A stretch of DNA of 56,260 bases from Candidatus Woesearchaeota archaeon CG10_big_fil_rev_8_21_14_0_10_32_9 (GCA_002762915.1 PCYF01000001.1:1-56260); one strand, 5' to 3'; shown: positions 1 to 8,370, counted from the stretch's first letter. Notes: generated by a model not told the origin, from the letters alone. Translations and numbers: made by a program.

Positions 1-61
1 TAAACAAATCAAAATAAAAATACCCTTTACAAATAAGTGAGCGCTAAAAAAGAGGAACCGT

Positions 62-493
62 ATGCATCACGTAGCAATTTTTAAAAAATCTTGGAAATTG
101 ATTGATAAAATTTTAAACGGAACAAAAGTAATAGAATCCAGATGGAGTGTTAACAAAATTGCACCCTGGGATTCTGTTAGAAAGGGAGATTTAATTTTTT
201 TAAAAAATTCAGGAGATAAAGTTCGTGCAGTTGTGGAGGTTGATCTCGTTGTACAATTTTCAAATTTAAATAAAAATAATGTAAAAGAAATTCTGATAGA
301 CAATTATCAAAAGATAGGAATTGAACCAGACAAATTTTCTTTTTTCCTGAAAAACTTTGAAAATAAAAAAAATTGTATTCTTATTTATTTAAAAAATGCA
401 AAAAAGATTGAACCTTTTAAAATAAAAAAAGATGGTTTTGGCAACATGGCTTCTTGGATGATTGTAAAAGACGTAAACTCGGTTAAGATTTAG
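62..493 (+). CDS. ASCH/PUA-like domain protein
   Basis: A 143-residue protein that looks like a stand-alone ASCH (PUA-like beta-barrel) domain. The N-terminal segment KILNGTKVIESRW (about residues 17-29) matches the ASCH pattern in which a Gly-Thr-Lys-x-x-Glu-x-Arg stretch lines the ligand groove. The following KGDLIFLKNSGD reads as the next beta hairpin. ASCH proteins are thought to bind RNA or nucleotides; no substrate can be named here. An ATG follows a GAGG-type ribosome site (about 52-56). The 3' end overlaps the converging primase gene by 11 bp. The family call is fairly confident, the function is not. Confidence 0.7.
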   Translation: MHHVAIFKKSWKLIDKILNGTKVIESRWSVNKIAPWDSVRKGDLIFLKNSGDKVRAVVEVDLVVQFSNLNKNNVKEILIDNYQKIGIEPDKFSFFLKNFENKKNCILIYLKNAKKIEPFKIKKDGFGNMASWMIVKDVNSVKI

Positions 494-1892
494 GCTTCTC
501 TTCTTGTTTCTGTTTTTTTAATTCGCGATATTTACGTCTCATTTCTAGTTGCTCGGGAGTTAGTTTTTTTCTTTCTTTTTTTTCAGCAACTTTAGTTAAT
601 TCTTGTTTTAACTTCGAGTATTGTAAAGGATTTTTTATTTTTTGACAAAAATTGTCTGGATTACAAACACCCAGATCTTGATAATAACTTTTACAATTGT
701 GCGGAGGTATTACTTCTTTTGTTTTTCTAGCTTGTCTGAGTTGTCCTTTCAAATATACCTCTCTTAGTGGTTCAGGATTTTTTTTATTCCATTCGTATAT
801 TTTTTCATCAATTGCATCAAGACTCCATCCTGCGCCTTTCAAGAAATTAATAAGTGTGAATAGAACTCGCTTTTTTCCATCCTCTAAACCTAATAATGTC
901 ATTTTTATACACGGAGGAAATAATTCTTCTTCTATTGCTTCTTCTGGCAATGTGAATTCTTTTTGCACTCTTTTCTCGGTCTCTCCGACGGGCCTGAAGT
1001 CAAATGCATTTATAATTAATTGTTGCGCTTCTCCTTGTTTTGATTTTGTTCTATCTAAAAAAGAAATATCAAATACAACATTTTCTGGTTTCGCTTGTTC
1101 TTTTCTGAATTGTAATATTTTATCTATTTCAACGGGCACACTAATAAGTAAAGATTTTTCGTGGAAAGAATAAGGCATTCTGTATAAATGTCTTGGCGCA
1201 ATAAGAATTGTATCTATTTCTAAAAACGCAGACACATCTAAAAGTTTTTTCGATTCCATTAAAAGCGCTGAATCTTTTGTATTCATTTGTTTTACGAGTT
1301 TTGAGAAAGGCAATTCTGTTCTTTTTTGTACGTTTTCTATGTTATTTTTTTCTATTGTTAAAATTGCTTCGCCCAACGGCTCTAGTAATTTATCTTTAAG
1401 ATATGCTGCAATTCTTCTTGGTGCATCTGGAAATAATTCTTTGGTCGGCTTTCCATTTACAGTTTCCGGAAATGATTCAAAAGGTACCGCCAGATGAAAC
1501 CCTTTATTTCCTGAAAATTTGCAAGTTATGTTTTCTATTCCTGTTTCTTTTAAAATTTTTACAAGTATGTGCGCCGCAAGTTTACTGTATATAAAGTGAT
1601 GACAATCTATATCAAGAATTAAATCCCATCCTTTTCTTAACTCATCGATTTCTTGTTTTTTCATATCGGATCTGAGCGCTAGAGGATTTGTCCATAGTTC
1701 TTCTGAACAATGAAAACTTGTTGCTTTCTTTTTTGCTAGTTCTAAAACATCTGAATCATAAAGCAATACATCTGGACGTTTTCCAAAATAATCTGCATAT
1801 CTTATTGCTACTTCTTTGTCCCTTGATTGTTCAACTAATGCTTGTCTGACCTCTTGACGTTTGTAAAAAGAAAGTGTTTTTGCGAATAACAT
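483..1892 (-). CDS. priS: Fused DNA primase: PriS catalytic domain plus PriL Fe-S domain
   Basis: A 469-residue single-chain archaeo-eukaryotic primase that makes primers for PolD. The N-terminal part is PriS-like: metal-binding D94-x-D96 in LILDIDCHH, the nucleotide-binding SGNKGFH loop (about 127-133), and D227 followed by RHLYRMPYSFH (234-244). The C-terminal part (about 325-430) matches the PriL C-terminal Fe-S domain, with four cysteines at about C328 (FPPC), C400 (PPHNC), C410 (GVC) and C416 (NFC). Normally these parts are two proteins; a comparable fusion is known from Nanoarchaeum equitans. The tail is Lys/Glu-rich. A TATA element (1916-1925) lies about 28 nt upstream, suggesting a leaderless mRNA. 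Confidence 0.93.
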   Translation of the reverse strand: MLFAKTLSFYKRQEVRQALVEQSRDKEVAIRYADYFGKRPDVLLYDSDVLELAKKKATSFHCSEELWTNPLALRSDMKKQEIDELRKGWDLILDIDCHHFIYSKLAAHILVKILKETGIENITCKFSGNKGFHLAVPFESFPETVNGKPTKELFPDAPRRIAAYLKDKLLEPLGEAILTIEKNNIENVQKRTELPFSKLVKQMNTKDSALLMESKKLLDVSAFLEIDTILIAPRHLYRMPYSFHEKSLLISVPVEIDKILQFRKEQAKPENVVFDISFLDRTKSKQGEAQQLIINAFDFRPVGETEKRVQKEFTLPEEAIEEELFPPCIKMTLLGLEDGKKRVLFTLINFLKGAGWSLDAIDEKIYEWNKKNPEPLREVYLKGQLRQARKTKEVIPPHNCKSYYQDLGVCNPDNFCQKIKNPLQYSKLKQELTKVAEKKERKKLTPEQLEMRRKYRELKKQKQEEKPKS

Positions 1893-2014
1893 GATTGTTA
1901 GAAGTTGTTGTTTTTTTTATATTTTGCTTTGTTGGATCATAAAACCTCATTAAACTGTCTAAGCACTGGTCACACGAAGAAGATTTTTAAAAACGTACGC
2001 ATTATCTATACAGC
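1893..2014. promoter_or_regulatory. Divergent priS / hef promoter region
   Basis: This 122-bp gap separates the divergently transcribed primase and hef genes. On the minus strand TTTATATTTT (1916-1925, reading AAAATATAAA) is centred about 28 nt from the primase ATG. On the plus strand TTTTTAAAAA (1984-1993) is centred about 26 nt from the hef ATG. Neither start has a convincing ribosome-binding site, so both mRNAs are probably leaderless. The two genes may be co-regulated. Confidence 0.6.
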
Positions 2015-4222
2015 ATGGATCCTGAGTTTAAGCTGAGACTATATCAAGAAACCATTCTGAATACGGCAGCAAGCAGTAATTGCCTTGTTGTTTTGCCAAC
2101 AGGTCTTGGAAAAACCGCGATTGCAGCAGCATTAATCAAGAATCGTTTACAAAACTATATAGGCTCCAAAGTTATTTTTTTAGCGCCCACAAAACCTTTA
2201 GCGCAACAACACGAGAAAACTCTTAAGTTATTTTTAGAAGAAAACACAATTTTGTTTACTGGATCTGTTTCGCCAGAAAAAAGAAAAAAGATGTGGCTAG
2301 AAAACACAGTAATTATTAGCACGCCTCAAGGATTAGAAAATGATGTTATAAGTAGGCGAATTAATCTTGAGGATGTTTCTCTTATTGTTTTTGATGAAGC
2401 GCACAGAGCAACAGGCGATTATGCATATACTTTTTTGGCAAAAAAATATTTAGAAATAGGAAAACACGTTAGAATTCTCGCGCTTACTGCAAGTCCCGGA
2501 TCAAACAAAGAAAAAATTATGGAAATTTGTTCCAATCTCGGAATCGAAGAAATAGAATATAGAACAAGTGAAGATTTCGATGTCAAGCCTTATGTTCAAG
2601 ATATGGATATAGAATATGTTCAGTTAGAGTTACCTGATGAATTAAAAAAGGTTAAAGAATATTTGGATAGAAGTTATACTTCAAAACTTATTGAAGCGGA
2701 AAAATTTGGATATCTTCCAAGTAATTCTGGAAGTCTCAACAAAACAGCAATATTATCTTTAATTTCTGCGCTGCATGGAAAAATTGCTGGCGGAGAAAAA
2801 GAGTTTGATCTTCTTAAAACGGTCAGCTTACTTGCTGAAGCTCTTAAAGTTCAGCACGCATTAGAATTAGTTGAAACACAAGGAATTCATGCATTGAGTG
2901 AGTATTTTGAGCAATTAGAAAAACAAGCATTGTCAAGCAATGTTAAAGCTGTTAAGAATTTAGTTAGAGATATAAATTTTAGATCGGCATTAGTTTTATC
3001 AAGAAAGTTGAACGAAGAAAATATAACTCATCCTAAAATAGAATACTTGAAAGAATTATTAAAATCTGAGGTGGACTTTAATACTAAATCTAAGATTATT
3101 ATTTTTACACAATTTAGAGACAGTGCAAAAAAAATAAAAAAGATTCTTGGAGAAATAGAAATTTCATCCGAACTCTTTGTTGGACAATCTAAGAAAAAAG
3201 ACACAGGATTATCTCAGAAAGAGCAGAAACAAATGATAGAAGATTTCGAGAACGAAAAATTTTCTTGTTTAATTGCAACATCTGTTGGAGAAGAAGGTTT
3301 GGATATTCCTGAAGTTGATTTAGTTATTTTTTATGAGCCGGTTCCTTCCGCTATTCGTACAGTTCAAAGACGAGGAAGAACTGGCAGACAAAAAAAAGGA
3401 AGAGTCATAACTTTACTTACAAAAAACACGCGAGATGAAGGTTATAGGTGGGCTGCGCATCACAAAGAAAAAAGAATGTATTCGGTTTTAAAAGATATTA
3501 AAAAGAATTATGAATCAAAAAATACAAAAAAACAAATTACTTTGAATGATTATTCTGAGATTCCGACAAAAGAGGAAAATTGTATCATAAAAGTTGATTA
3601 TAGAGAAAAAGGATCTTTTGTTATGAAAGAACTTCTTAATATGAATGTCAAATTAGATTTGGTTAGTCTTGAAATAGGAGATTATCAATTAAGCGAACAC
3701 GTAGTTGTTGAATTCAAAACTGTTAAAGATTTTGTTGACTCAATAATTGATGGAAGATTATTGTCTCAAGCAAGAGAGTTAAAAAAATATTATCAGCCTC
3801 TAATAATTATAGAAGGAGATGAAGATATTTATGCTCAAAGAAGAATTCATCCTAATGCAATTAGAGGCATGATTGCCGCATTAATTATTAATCTTAGAAT
3901 TCCTGTTTTGTATACAAAAAATCCTAAAGATACTGCGGCATTATTAAAATTGATTGCAGAACGAGAACAAAAATCTGAAAAACCAGATTATCAAATGCAT
4001 TCAGTTAAACCTTTCTCTGACAATGAGCTTTTAGAGTATGTTGTTTCTAGTTTTCCAGGTATTGGAAGCAAACTTGCAAAACCTTTATTAAAAAAATTTG
4101 GATCAATAAAAAAACTTGTCAATTCTTCTGAAGAGGAATTAAAAGAAGTTGATTTAATTGGAGAAATTAAAGCAAAAAAACTTAAAGAACTGTTTGACAA
4201 AGAATATTATGAAAAGTCTTAA
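2015..4222 (+). CDS. hef: Hef: FANCM/XPF-type helicase-nuclease
   Basis: A 735-residue fork-repair enzyme joining an SF2 helicase to an XPF-type nuclease. Helicase motifs are PTGLGKT (28-34), DEAH (127-130), TAS (158-160) and QRRGRTGR (451-458). The ERCC4 nuclease domain starts near VDYREKGSF (about 527-535), has GDY (555-557) and then VVEFKTVKDF (564-573). The last 60 residues hold tandem helix-hairpin-helix motifs (FPGIGSKLA). In archaea Hef processes stalled forks and flaps, with PCNA; QITLNDY (about 507-513) between the halves is a PIP-box candidate. The nuclease signature is usually E-R-K but reads E566-F567-K568 here. The gene is single and starts about 26 nt after a TATA box. Confidence 0.95.
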   Translation: MDPEFKLRLYQETILNTAASSNCLVVLPTGLGKTAIAAALIKNRLQNYIGSKVIFLAPTKPLAQQHEKTLKLFLEENTILFTGSVSPEKRKKMWLENTVIISTPQGLENDVISRRINLEDVSLIVFDEAHRATGDYAYTFLAKKYLEIGKHVRILALTASPGSNKEKIMEICSNLGIEEIEYRTSEDFDVKPYVQDMDIEYVQLELPDELKKVKEYLDRSYTSKLIEAEKFGYLPSNSGSLNKTAILSLISALHGKIAGGEKEFDLLKTVSLLAEALKVQHALELVETQGIHALSEYFEQLEKQALSSNVKAVKNLVRDINFRSALVLSRKLNEENITHPKIEYLKELLKSEVDFNTKSKIIIFTQFRDSAKKIKKILGEIEISSELFVGQSKKKDTGLSQKEQKQMIEDFENEKFSCLIATSVGEEGLDIPEVDLVIFYEPVPSAIRTVQRRGRTGRQKKGRVITLLTKNTRDEGYRWAAHHKEKRMYSVLKDIKKNYESKNTKKQITLNDYSEIPTKEENCIIKVDYREKGSFVMKELLNMNVKLDLVSLEIGDYQLSEHVVVEFKTVKDFVDSIIDGRLLSQARELKKYYQPLIIIEGDEDIYAQRRIHPNAIRGMIAALIINLRIPVLYTKNPKDTAALLKLIAEREQKSEKPDYQMHSVKPFSDNELLEYVVSSFPGIGSKLAKPLLKKFGSIKKLVNSSEEELKEVDLIGEIKAKKLKELFDKEYYEKS

Positions 4223-4263
4223 TTCTTAAGAATTCTTTAAAATAAAGATGTACAACAAACAAA

Positions 4264-6282
4264 TTAAATTTTACTTATGAAACCATGTCGCGGGCTAAAC
4301 AAATCTCCAGATCGTTTTAATTTTTCAATTACTTCTTGAGTTTTGTCTGCAGAAATGTCTTTTATTTCAGCTTCTCGTATAATATCATCAATTGGAATAA
4401 CTTTGCCTATGGCTTTTTCTAATTCAGAAATTATCTCTTTTATTAAGCCTATATTTCCTCTAGATGATGCAGTTATCCCTGTTGTTATTCTGTCAATATC
4501 AAATTTGCCTGTTTCTGTATCTAATCCAATTAAAGTTAAACAATGATGTAACAAATCTATTGCACGTTGAGAATCTTTTTTTGTAACTGTTGAAGATAAT
4601 CTTGTTCTCGCTGACGCTTCTGCAAGTCTCACCAATCCCTCTAATTGTCTAGCGCTTATAGGTATGCTTTGAACTTTCTCCTCAGAATTTCCTGAATTTC
4701 TCATACTAACAAAATAATTTTTTATTTCATTTAATGCTGGTTCTGTGAGTCTTGGAAAGGAAACTTGTTTTGCATATGCAACATATCTTTTAATCATGTC
4801 TGTGTCTACTTTTTGTTTTGGAATTTCTGCTTCCTTATGTAATTTTAATATGAATGATGCCAATCTTTCGTCTTTTTCTAAATTAGGCAAATCTTTAACT
4901 GGAAATATTAAATCAAATCTGTTAATAAGAGTGGATGGAAGTTCTATTTGTTTTGCAAGAATTTCATACGGATCAAATCTTCCGAATTTTGGATTGGCTG
5001 CCGCAAGAACTGTTGTTTCTGATCTCAATGTTGCTTGAATATTTGCTTTACTTATTGTTACAGTCTGCTGTTCTAAAGCTTCGTGCATCGCAGAAGTATC
5101 TTCTTTTGACATCTTATCTAACTCATCAATACATACAAGGCCTTTATTTGCTAAAACTAAAGCTCCGGCTTCTAATGCCCATCCTTTCAAGAATTCGTCT
5201 TTTACAACTGATGCTGTTAATCCTGCACCTGATGCTCCTTTTCCAGAAACGAATCTTGACTTAGGTGCAACTATAGACATCCTCTTTAGTAATTGGGATT
5301 TTCCTGATCCGGGATCTCCGACAAGTAAAATATGAATATCTCCTCTTCTTTGTACGCCATCATCTTGTTTTTTTCTACATCCGCCAAATAATTGCAAAAC
5401 AAGCGCTTCTTTAATTCTATCGTGACCATAAATTGTCGGAGCAATAGATTCAATTATTTTTTCATAAACTAATGGATCTTTTGATAATTGTAAAATTTCT
5501 GCTTTTTGTTCGGGAGAAATTGTCAACGACGTGAATTCTTCTTGAACCGGTTCAACGTGGTTTGCTTCTATCATTAAATCAAATCTTGTTGATTTTCCGC
5601 CAGTCGCTAAAATGATTGGAATTTCTTTTAGGGTTCCTACAACAATAATTTTACTTCCGGGATTTGTTTTTTTGTCAGACATCGGACTTACTAAATCATT
5701 TTTTAGAAAGATGTTAATTCTTTTTGGCTGTTCTCCGCCATCTAAATCTTCCGGAGCTTCTTCTAAAACTATTTTTTGTGCATCTACAAGTTCTTTACTA
5801 ACAAGATTAAATTTTCCTTTTCTTCCACAACTACAAGAAGATGGTTCTTTAAATTTTGTGTCAACTTGCAATATCGCCATTTGATTTCCACAACTAGGAC
5901 ATTCAAATTTCGCACTTGTTACTTGAGGACGTACATCGCTTTTCTGTCTTACTATTCCTACGAATTGAAAAAATTTGTCAATATTTTTACTTCTTATCTC
6001 GCTAACTAAAATTTTTGAAGATTCTGGAAGCTCTCTAAATCTGACTTTTATTCTTACATCTTCAACACCTAAATCAAATCTAGAAATTGCATACTCTGCA
6101 GCTTTTATAGAATCTTCTGGATTTTCTAATAAATCTTCAGCAAGAGAAAGATCAAATTTTGCCAATTCAGGAAATTCTATTATTAGAGATTCCTCTCCTT
6201 TCGAAGCTTTTCTTAAAAGATCTTTATGATGTGTAACCTCGAGGAATTCTTGATATTTGTTTATTTGTTCTTGTGCATCCAT
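4264..6282 (-). CDS. mcm: Replicative helicase MCM
   Basis: A 672-residue MCM protein, the hexameric 3'-5' helicase loaded at the origin. The N-terminal domain carries a zinc site (C128-x2-C131 and C150-x-C152) and an OB fold. The AAA+ core has Walker A GDPGSGKS (322-329), Walker B CIDELDKM (about 384-391), sensor-1 region AAANPKFGRFDP (about 427-438) and the arginine-finger segment NRFDLIF (454-460). The C-terminal 80 residues resemble the winged helix of archaeal MCMs. No intein is present. It ends 41 bp from hef, converging on it, and lies 58 bp downstream of TBP on the same strand, so the two may share a transcript. Confidence 0.97.
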   Translation of the reverse strand: MDAQEQINKYQEFLEVTHHKDLLRKASKGEESLIIEFPELAKFDLSLAEDLLENPEDSIKAAEYAISRFDLGVEDVRIKVRFRELPESSKILVSEIRSKNIDKFFQFVGIVRQKSDVRPQVTSAKFECPSCGNQMAILQVDTKFKEPSSCSCGRKGKFNLVSKELVDAQKIVLEEAPEDLDGGEQPKRINIFLKNDLVSPMSDKKTNPGSKIIVVGTLKEIPIILATGGKSTRFDLMIEANHVEPVQEEFTSLTISPEQKAEILQLSKDPLVYEKIIESIAPTIYGHDRIKEALVLQLFGGCRKKQDDGVQRRGDIHILLVGDPGSGKSQLLKRMSIVAPKSRFVSGKGASGAGLTASVVKDEFLKGWALEAGALVLANKGLVCIDELDKMSKEDTSAMHEALEQQTVTISKANIQATLRSETTVLAAANPKFGRFDPYEILAKQIELPSTLINRFDLIFPVKDLPNLEKDERLASFILKLHKEAEIPKQKVDTDMIKRYVAYAKQVSFPRLTEPALNEIKNYFVSMRNSGNSEEKVQSIPISARQLEGLVRLAEASARTRLSSTVTKKDSQRAIDLLHHCLTLIGLDTETGKFDIDRITTGITASSRGNIGLIKEIISELEKAIGKVIPIDDIIREAEIKDISADKTQEVIEKLKRSGDLFSPRHGFISKI

Positions 6283-6340
6283 TTTTTCATCTTGAAAAAT
6301 AAATTAGTTTAGGTATTAAATAAATAAAAAAGAATGTTGT

Positions 6341-6925
6341 TTATTTTTTTAACTTTTTCAAGTTAACTAACAACATATCTACGGCCTTGTGCACCATTTC
6401 TTCAGATTTTGTTCCTGTACATACTATTTTTCCGTTGCTAAATAGTAAGAAAGTTGCTTTCGCTTCCATCAATTTGTAAACTAAACCCGGAAACTGTTCT
6501 GGTTCATATTCTGTGTTATCAAGTTTCATTGCTAAAGTATTAAGATTTAGGTCCATACCTATACTTCCACTTGCAACTATGTTTTGCACATTGATTTTTG
6601 GCTTAATTTTAATTTTAATACCTATCTTTTCTAGGCTTTCTATTATTTTCTTTATACTTTCATCTACTTTTTCAAGACTTCTTGCACCAGTACAAACTAT
6701 ATTTCCTGAGCTGAATATTAAAGCAGATGTTTTAGGATCTTTTATTCTTATTACTAAACCAGGAAACTGTTCTGGATTATATTCTGTGTTGCTTAATGTT
6801 GCGGCCATTTTTTCCAAAGGAATATCCTGCCCCAGACTTGCAGAAACAACTATATTGACCACAGTTATGTTTTGATGTGGATCAAATTCTTCTTTTGTTT
6901 TTTTGGGCTCTGTTTGTTTTGCCAT
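6341..6925 (-). CDS. tbp: TATA-box-binding protein TBP
   Basis: A 194-residue general transcription factor with the two direct repeats of the TBP saddle. Repeat 1 runs about 20-100 and repeat 2 about 105-190. Both contain NTEYxPEQFPGLV and an F(S)-SGN/NGKIVCTG(T/A) strand (LIFSSGNIVCTGA and LLFSNGKIVCTGT), which provide the DNA-contacting surface. An N-terminal charged extension (AKQTEPKKTKEEFD) precedes the core. It binds the TATA elements seen across this window and recruits TFB and RNA polymerase. Its own promoter has two mirrored TATA boxes, which suggests autoregulation. Confidence 0.98.
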   Translation of the reverse strand: MAKQTEPKKTKEEFDPHQNITVVNIVVSASLGQDIPLEKMAATLSNTEYNPEQFPGLVIRIKDPKTSALIFSSGNIVCTGARSLEKVDESIKKIIESLEKIGIKIKIKPKINVQNIVASGSIGMDLNLNTLAMKLDNTEYEPEQFPGLVYKLMEAKATFLLFSNGKIVCTGTKSEEMVHKAVDMLLVNLKKLKK

Positions 6926-6953
6926 TTTCTCTAACCCCCTAACCTACTTAAAG

Positions 6954-6990
6954 GCATTTATAAAGGATGTGAGCGCTCATTTATAAATGC
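6954..6990. promoter_or_regulatory. Mirrored double-TATA promoter upstream of tbp
   Basis: An 11-bp perfect inverted repeat, GCATTTATAAA (6954-6964) and TTTATAAATGC (6980-6990), contains two identical TTTATAAA boxes. The 15-bp spacer holds a perfect 10-bp palindrome TGAGCGCTCA (6970-6979). The inner box is centred about 36 nt from the tbp ATG and fits transcription of tbp on the minus strand. The outer box could fire rightward toward 7010, or compete. The sequence GTGAGCGCT also occurs at 38-46, upstream of the first gene. Autoregulation is inference. Confidence 0.6.
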
Positions 6991-7038
6991 TTTTATCTTT
7001 AAATAGAATGTTTCAAATCCCCTCATTTGAGGAGTTAT

Positions 7039-7060
7039 ACCTCCTTTGTTTCCTATGGAA
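7039..7060 (-). other. ORB-like origin recognition box
   Basis: On the minus strand this reads GTTCCATAGGAAACAAAGGA and then GG. It shares the TCCAx(x)GGAAAC core with archaeal ORB/mini-ORB sites bound by Orc1/Cdc6, but its G-string is interrupted (AGGAGG rather than GGGG). It lies 64 bp from a better match in the same orientation, which makes chance less likely. Confidence 0.5.
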
Positions 7061-7124
7061 CTTCTTAAATTTGAGGCTTATCGACGTAAAAATTCATCAA
7101 AAGAATGTACCAGTATACAAAACA

Positions 7125-7146
7125 CACCCCTTTGTTTCCTGTGGAG
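7125..7146 (-). other. ORB-like origin recognition box
   Basis: The plus strand reads CCCCTTTGTTTCCTGTGGAG (7127-7146). Its reverse complement, CTCCACAGGAAAC followed by AAAGGGGTG, has both halves of the archaeal ORB: the TCCAx(x)GGAAAC core and the downstream G-string. This is the closest match to the general ORB consensus in the window. It sits 7.6 kb left of the AT-rich putative oriC. Confidence 0.65.
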
Positions 7147-7269
7147 ATGGAAAGTTAGAGAAAAAAATAGCAAACAGTCTGAAATTAGTAAATTTACAAG
7201 AATTAAAGCACATAAGCAAAAAAAACGGACATTATAAAAACGTAAAAATAAAAAAATAAAAAATTTTGT

Positions 7270-7617
7270 TTAAAGCACAAATCCTAGTGTTTCGGCATGT
7301 TCATAATATCCTTTTCTTCCTAGATCGAAATCAAAATATTGCATAAATTCTTGCATAACGATTTTGTCCACTTTTAGGGATCTCAGCCAATTAAAGATGT
7401 GTTCTGTGTAGCAATAGATGCAGACATTCATTCTTGCTCTAGTAATGATACATACGTCGTCTGAGTCATTACAGGGCATAAATACCTTGGACTCTTCTTC
7501 CAGCAATTCTATTAATTCTGGTCTCGTTTCAACTAGCCAGGTCTTCATTTGAGACTCTAGGCGTTCTGGGCAGATAGGATTTGTTATCTGCTGCTCACAC
7601 AAAACACATGCGCCCAT
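7270..7617 (-). CDS. Cysteine-rich small protein, probable zinc binder
   Basis: A protein of about 115 residues, not recognised with certainty. It begins MGACVLCEQQ and has further Cys at NPIC, MPC, DDVC and VCIYC followed by His, so CxxC-type pairs at both ends could bind one or two zinc ions. The start is placed at the ATG at 7617 because a strong ribosome site, GGAGGTG (7630-7624), sits just upstream; an in-frame GTG at 7626 lies inside that site. The gene stands alone between tbp and the aIF2-beta gene. Function unknown. Confidence 0.7.
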   Translation of the reverse strand: MGACVLCEQQITNPICPERLESQMKTWLVETRPELIELLEEESKVFMPCNDSDDVCIITRARMNVCIYCYTEHIFNWLRSLKVDKIVMQEFMQYFDFDLGRKGYYEHAETLGFVL

Positions 7618-7927
7618 TTTCACCACCTCCGGGTTCTTCGTGTTTATTTTTCCAGAGGCATTACAATCTACAATCTATTCCCGAATTAATAACTTATAGA
7701 ATTTTTCTTGTGCGTTACAAATCCGGGTTTCGAAAAGTGGACTTATAACACCCAAGGTTTAATCTTGTCTTCAAATATTCTCAGCACTAGATTGAAGGAT
7801 GAATTACAATTCATATAATGCAAACTAGTGGAATATTCCATTTTACATTTATTGACGTAACACAATTATTTAAATATTTCGTAAGTCTACCCAAAGAGTT
7901 ATAAAAAGAAACAAATTCTTTTTTATT
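7618..7927. other. Intergenic region between the Cys-rich gene and the aIF2-beta gene
   Basis: This 310-bp divergent spacer contains the Shine-Dalgarno site of the left gene, a small inverted repeat (ATGAATT at 7799-7805 with AATTCAT at 7808-7814) and the aIF2-beta TATA box at 7899-7908. No tRNA-like or long coding sequence is visible. Confidence 0.5.
7899..7908 (+). promoter_or_regulatory. TATA box of the aIF2-beta gene
   Basis: TTATAAAAAG is centred about 25 nt upstream of the ATG at 7928. This predicts a leaderless transcript; no ribosome site precedes the start. Confidence 0.6.
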
Positions 7928-8335
7928 ATGAATTATGAAGACATGCTCAAATCTGCAAGAGAAAAACTTCCTGAGCCAGTTAAAGGAACAGAAAGATTTG
8001 AGATTCCTAACGTTAGAGGACAAATTGAAGGAAATAAAACAATAATTAGCAATTTTAATCAAATTGCAGATGTTCTTGGAAGAAAACCTCAGCACCTTTT
8101 GAAGTTTGTTCAAAGAGAATTGGCAACTCCTGGAGAATCAAGAAAACAAGCAGTTCTTTTTGGATCTAAAATTCCTGCAAGTAAAATAAATGAAAAAATC
8201 AAGGCTTATGCTGAAGAATTTGTATTTTGTAAAGAGTGCGGCAAACCTGATACTAAAATGGTTAAAGAAGGCGATGTTTACTATATTAAATGCCAAGTTT
8301 GTGGTGCAAGACATAGTTTTTATTCTAAAATATAA
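7928..8335 (+). CDS. eif2b: Translation initiation factor aIF2 subunit beta
   Basis: A 135-residue beta subunit of the heterotrimeric factor that brings Met-tRNAi to the small ribosomal subunit. The central alpha-beta domain has the typical RFEIPNVRGQIEGNKTIISNF segment (roughly 24-44, shown in part) and the helix VLGRKPQHLLKF. The C-terminal zinc ribbon has C-x2-C pairs at about 100/103 (FCKECGKPDT) and 119/122 (KCQVCGARH). Length is normal. It converges on the DP2 gene with a 35-bp gap. Its placement beside replication genes is common near archaeal origins. Confidence 0.97.
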   Translation: MNYEDMLKSAREKLPEPVKGTERFEIPNVRGQIEGNKTIISNFNQIADVLGRKPQHLLKFVQRELATPGESRKQAVLFGSKIPASKINEKIKAYAEEFVFCKECGKPDTKMVKEGDVYYIKCQVCGARHSFYSKI

Positions 8336-8370
8336 TTATTCAAAGATCTAATACTTTGTTTAAAATGACC

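Larger units (their letters stand above)
6926..7269. other. Non-coding region upstream of tbp with an ORB pair
   Basis: These 344 bp hold the tbp promoter on the left, two ORB-like boxes (7039-7060 and 7125-7146), and an A-rich stretch up to 7269. A 90-codon reading frame crosses it but runs through both ORBs, has no ribosome site and has a composition unlike the neighbouring proteins, so it is treated as chance. Confidence 0.6.

Noticed and set aside
6987..7259. A 90-codon plus-strand reading frame upstream of tbp
   Set aside because: It runs through both ORB boxes, has no ribosome site and no protein-like features.
7618..7927. Possible tRNA or C/D box RNA between the Cys-rich gene and aIF2-beta
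   Set aside because: No T-loop consensus, no acceptor stem and no paired C and D boxes were found.
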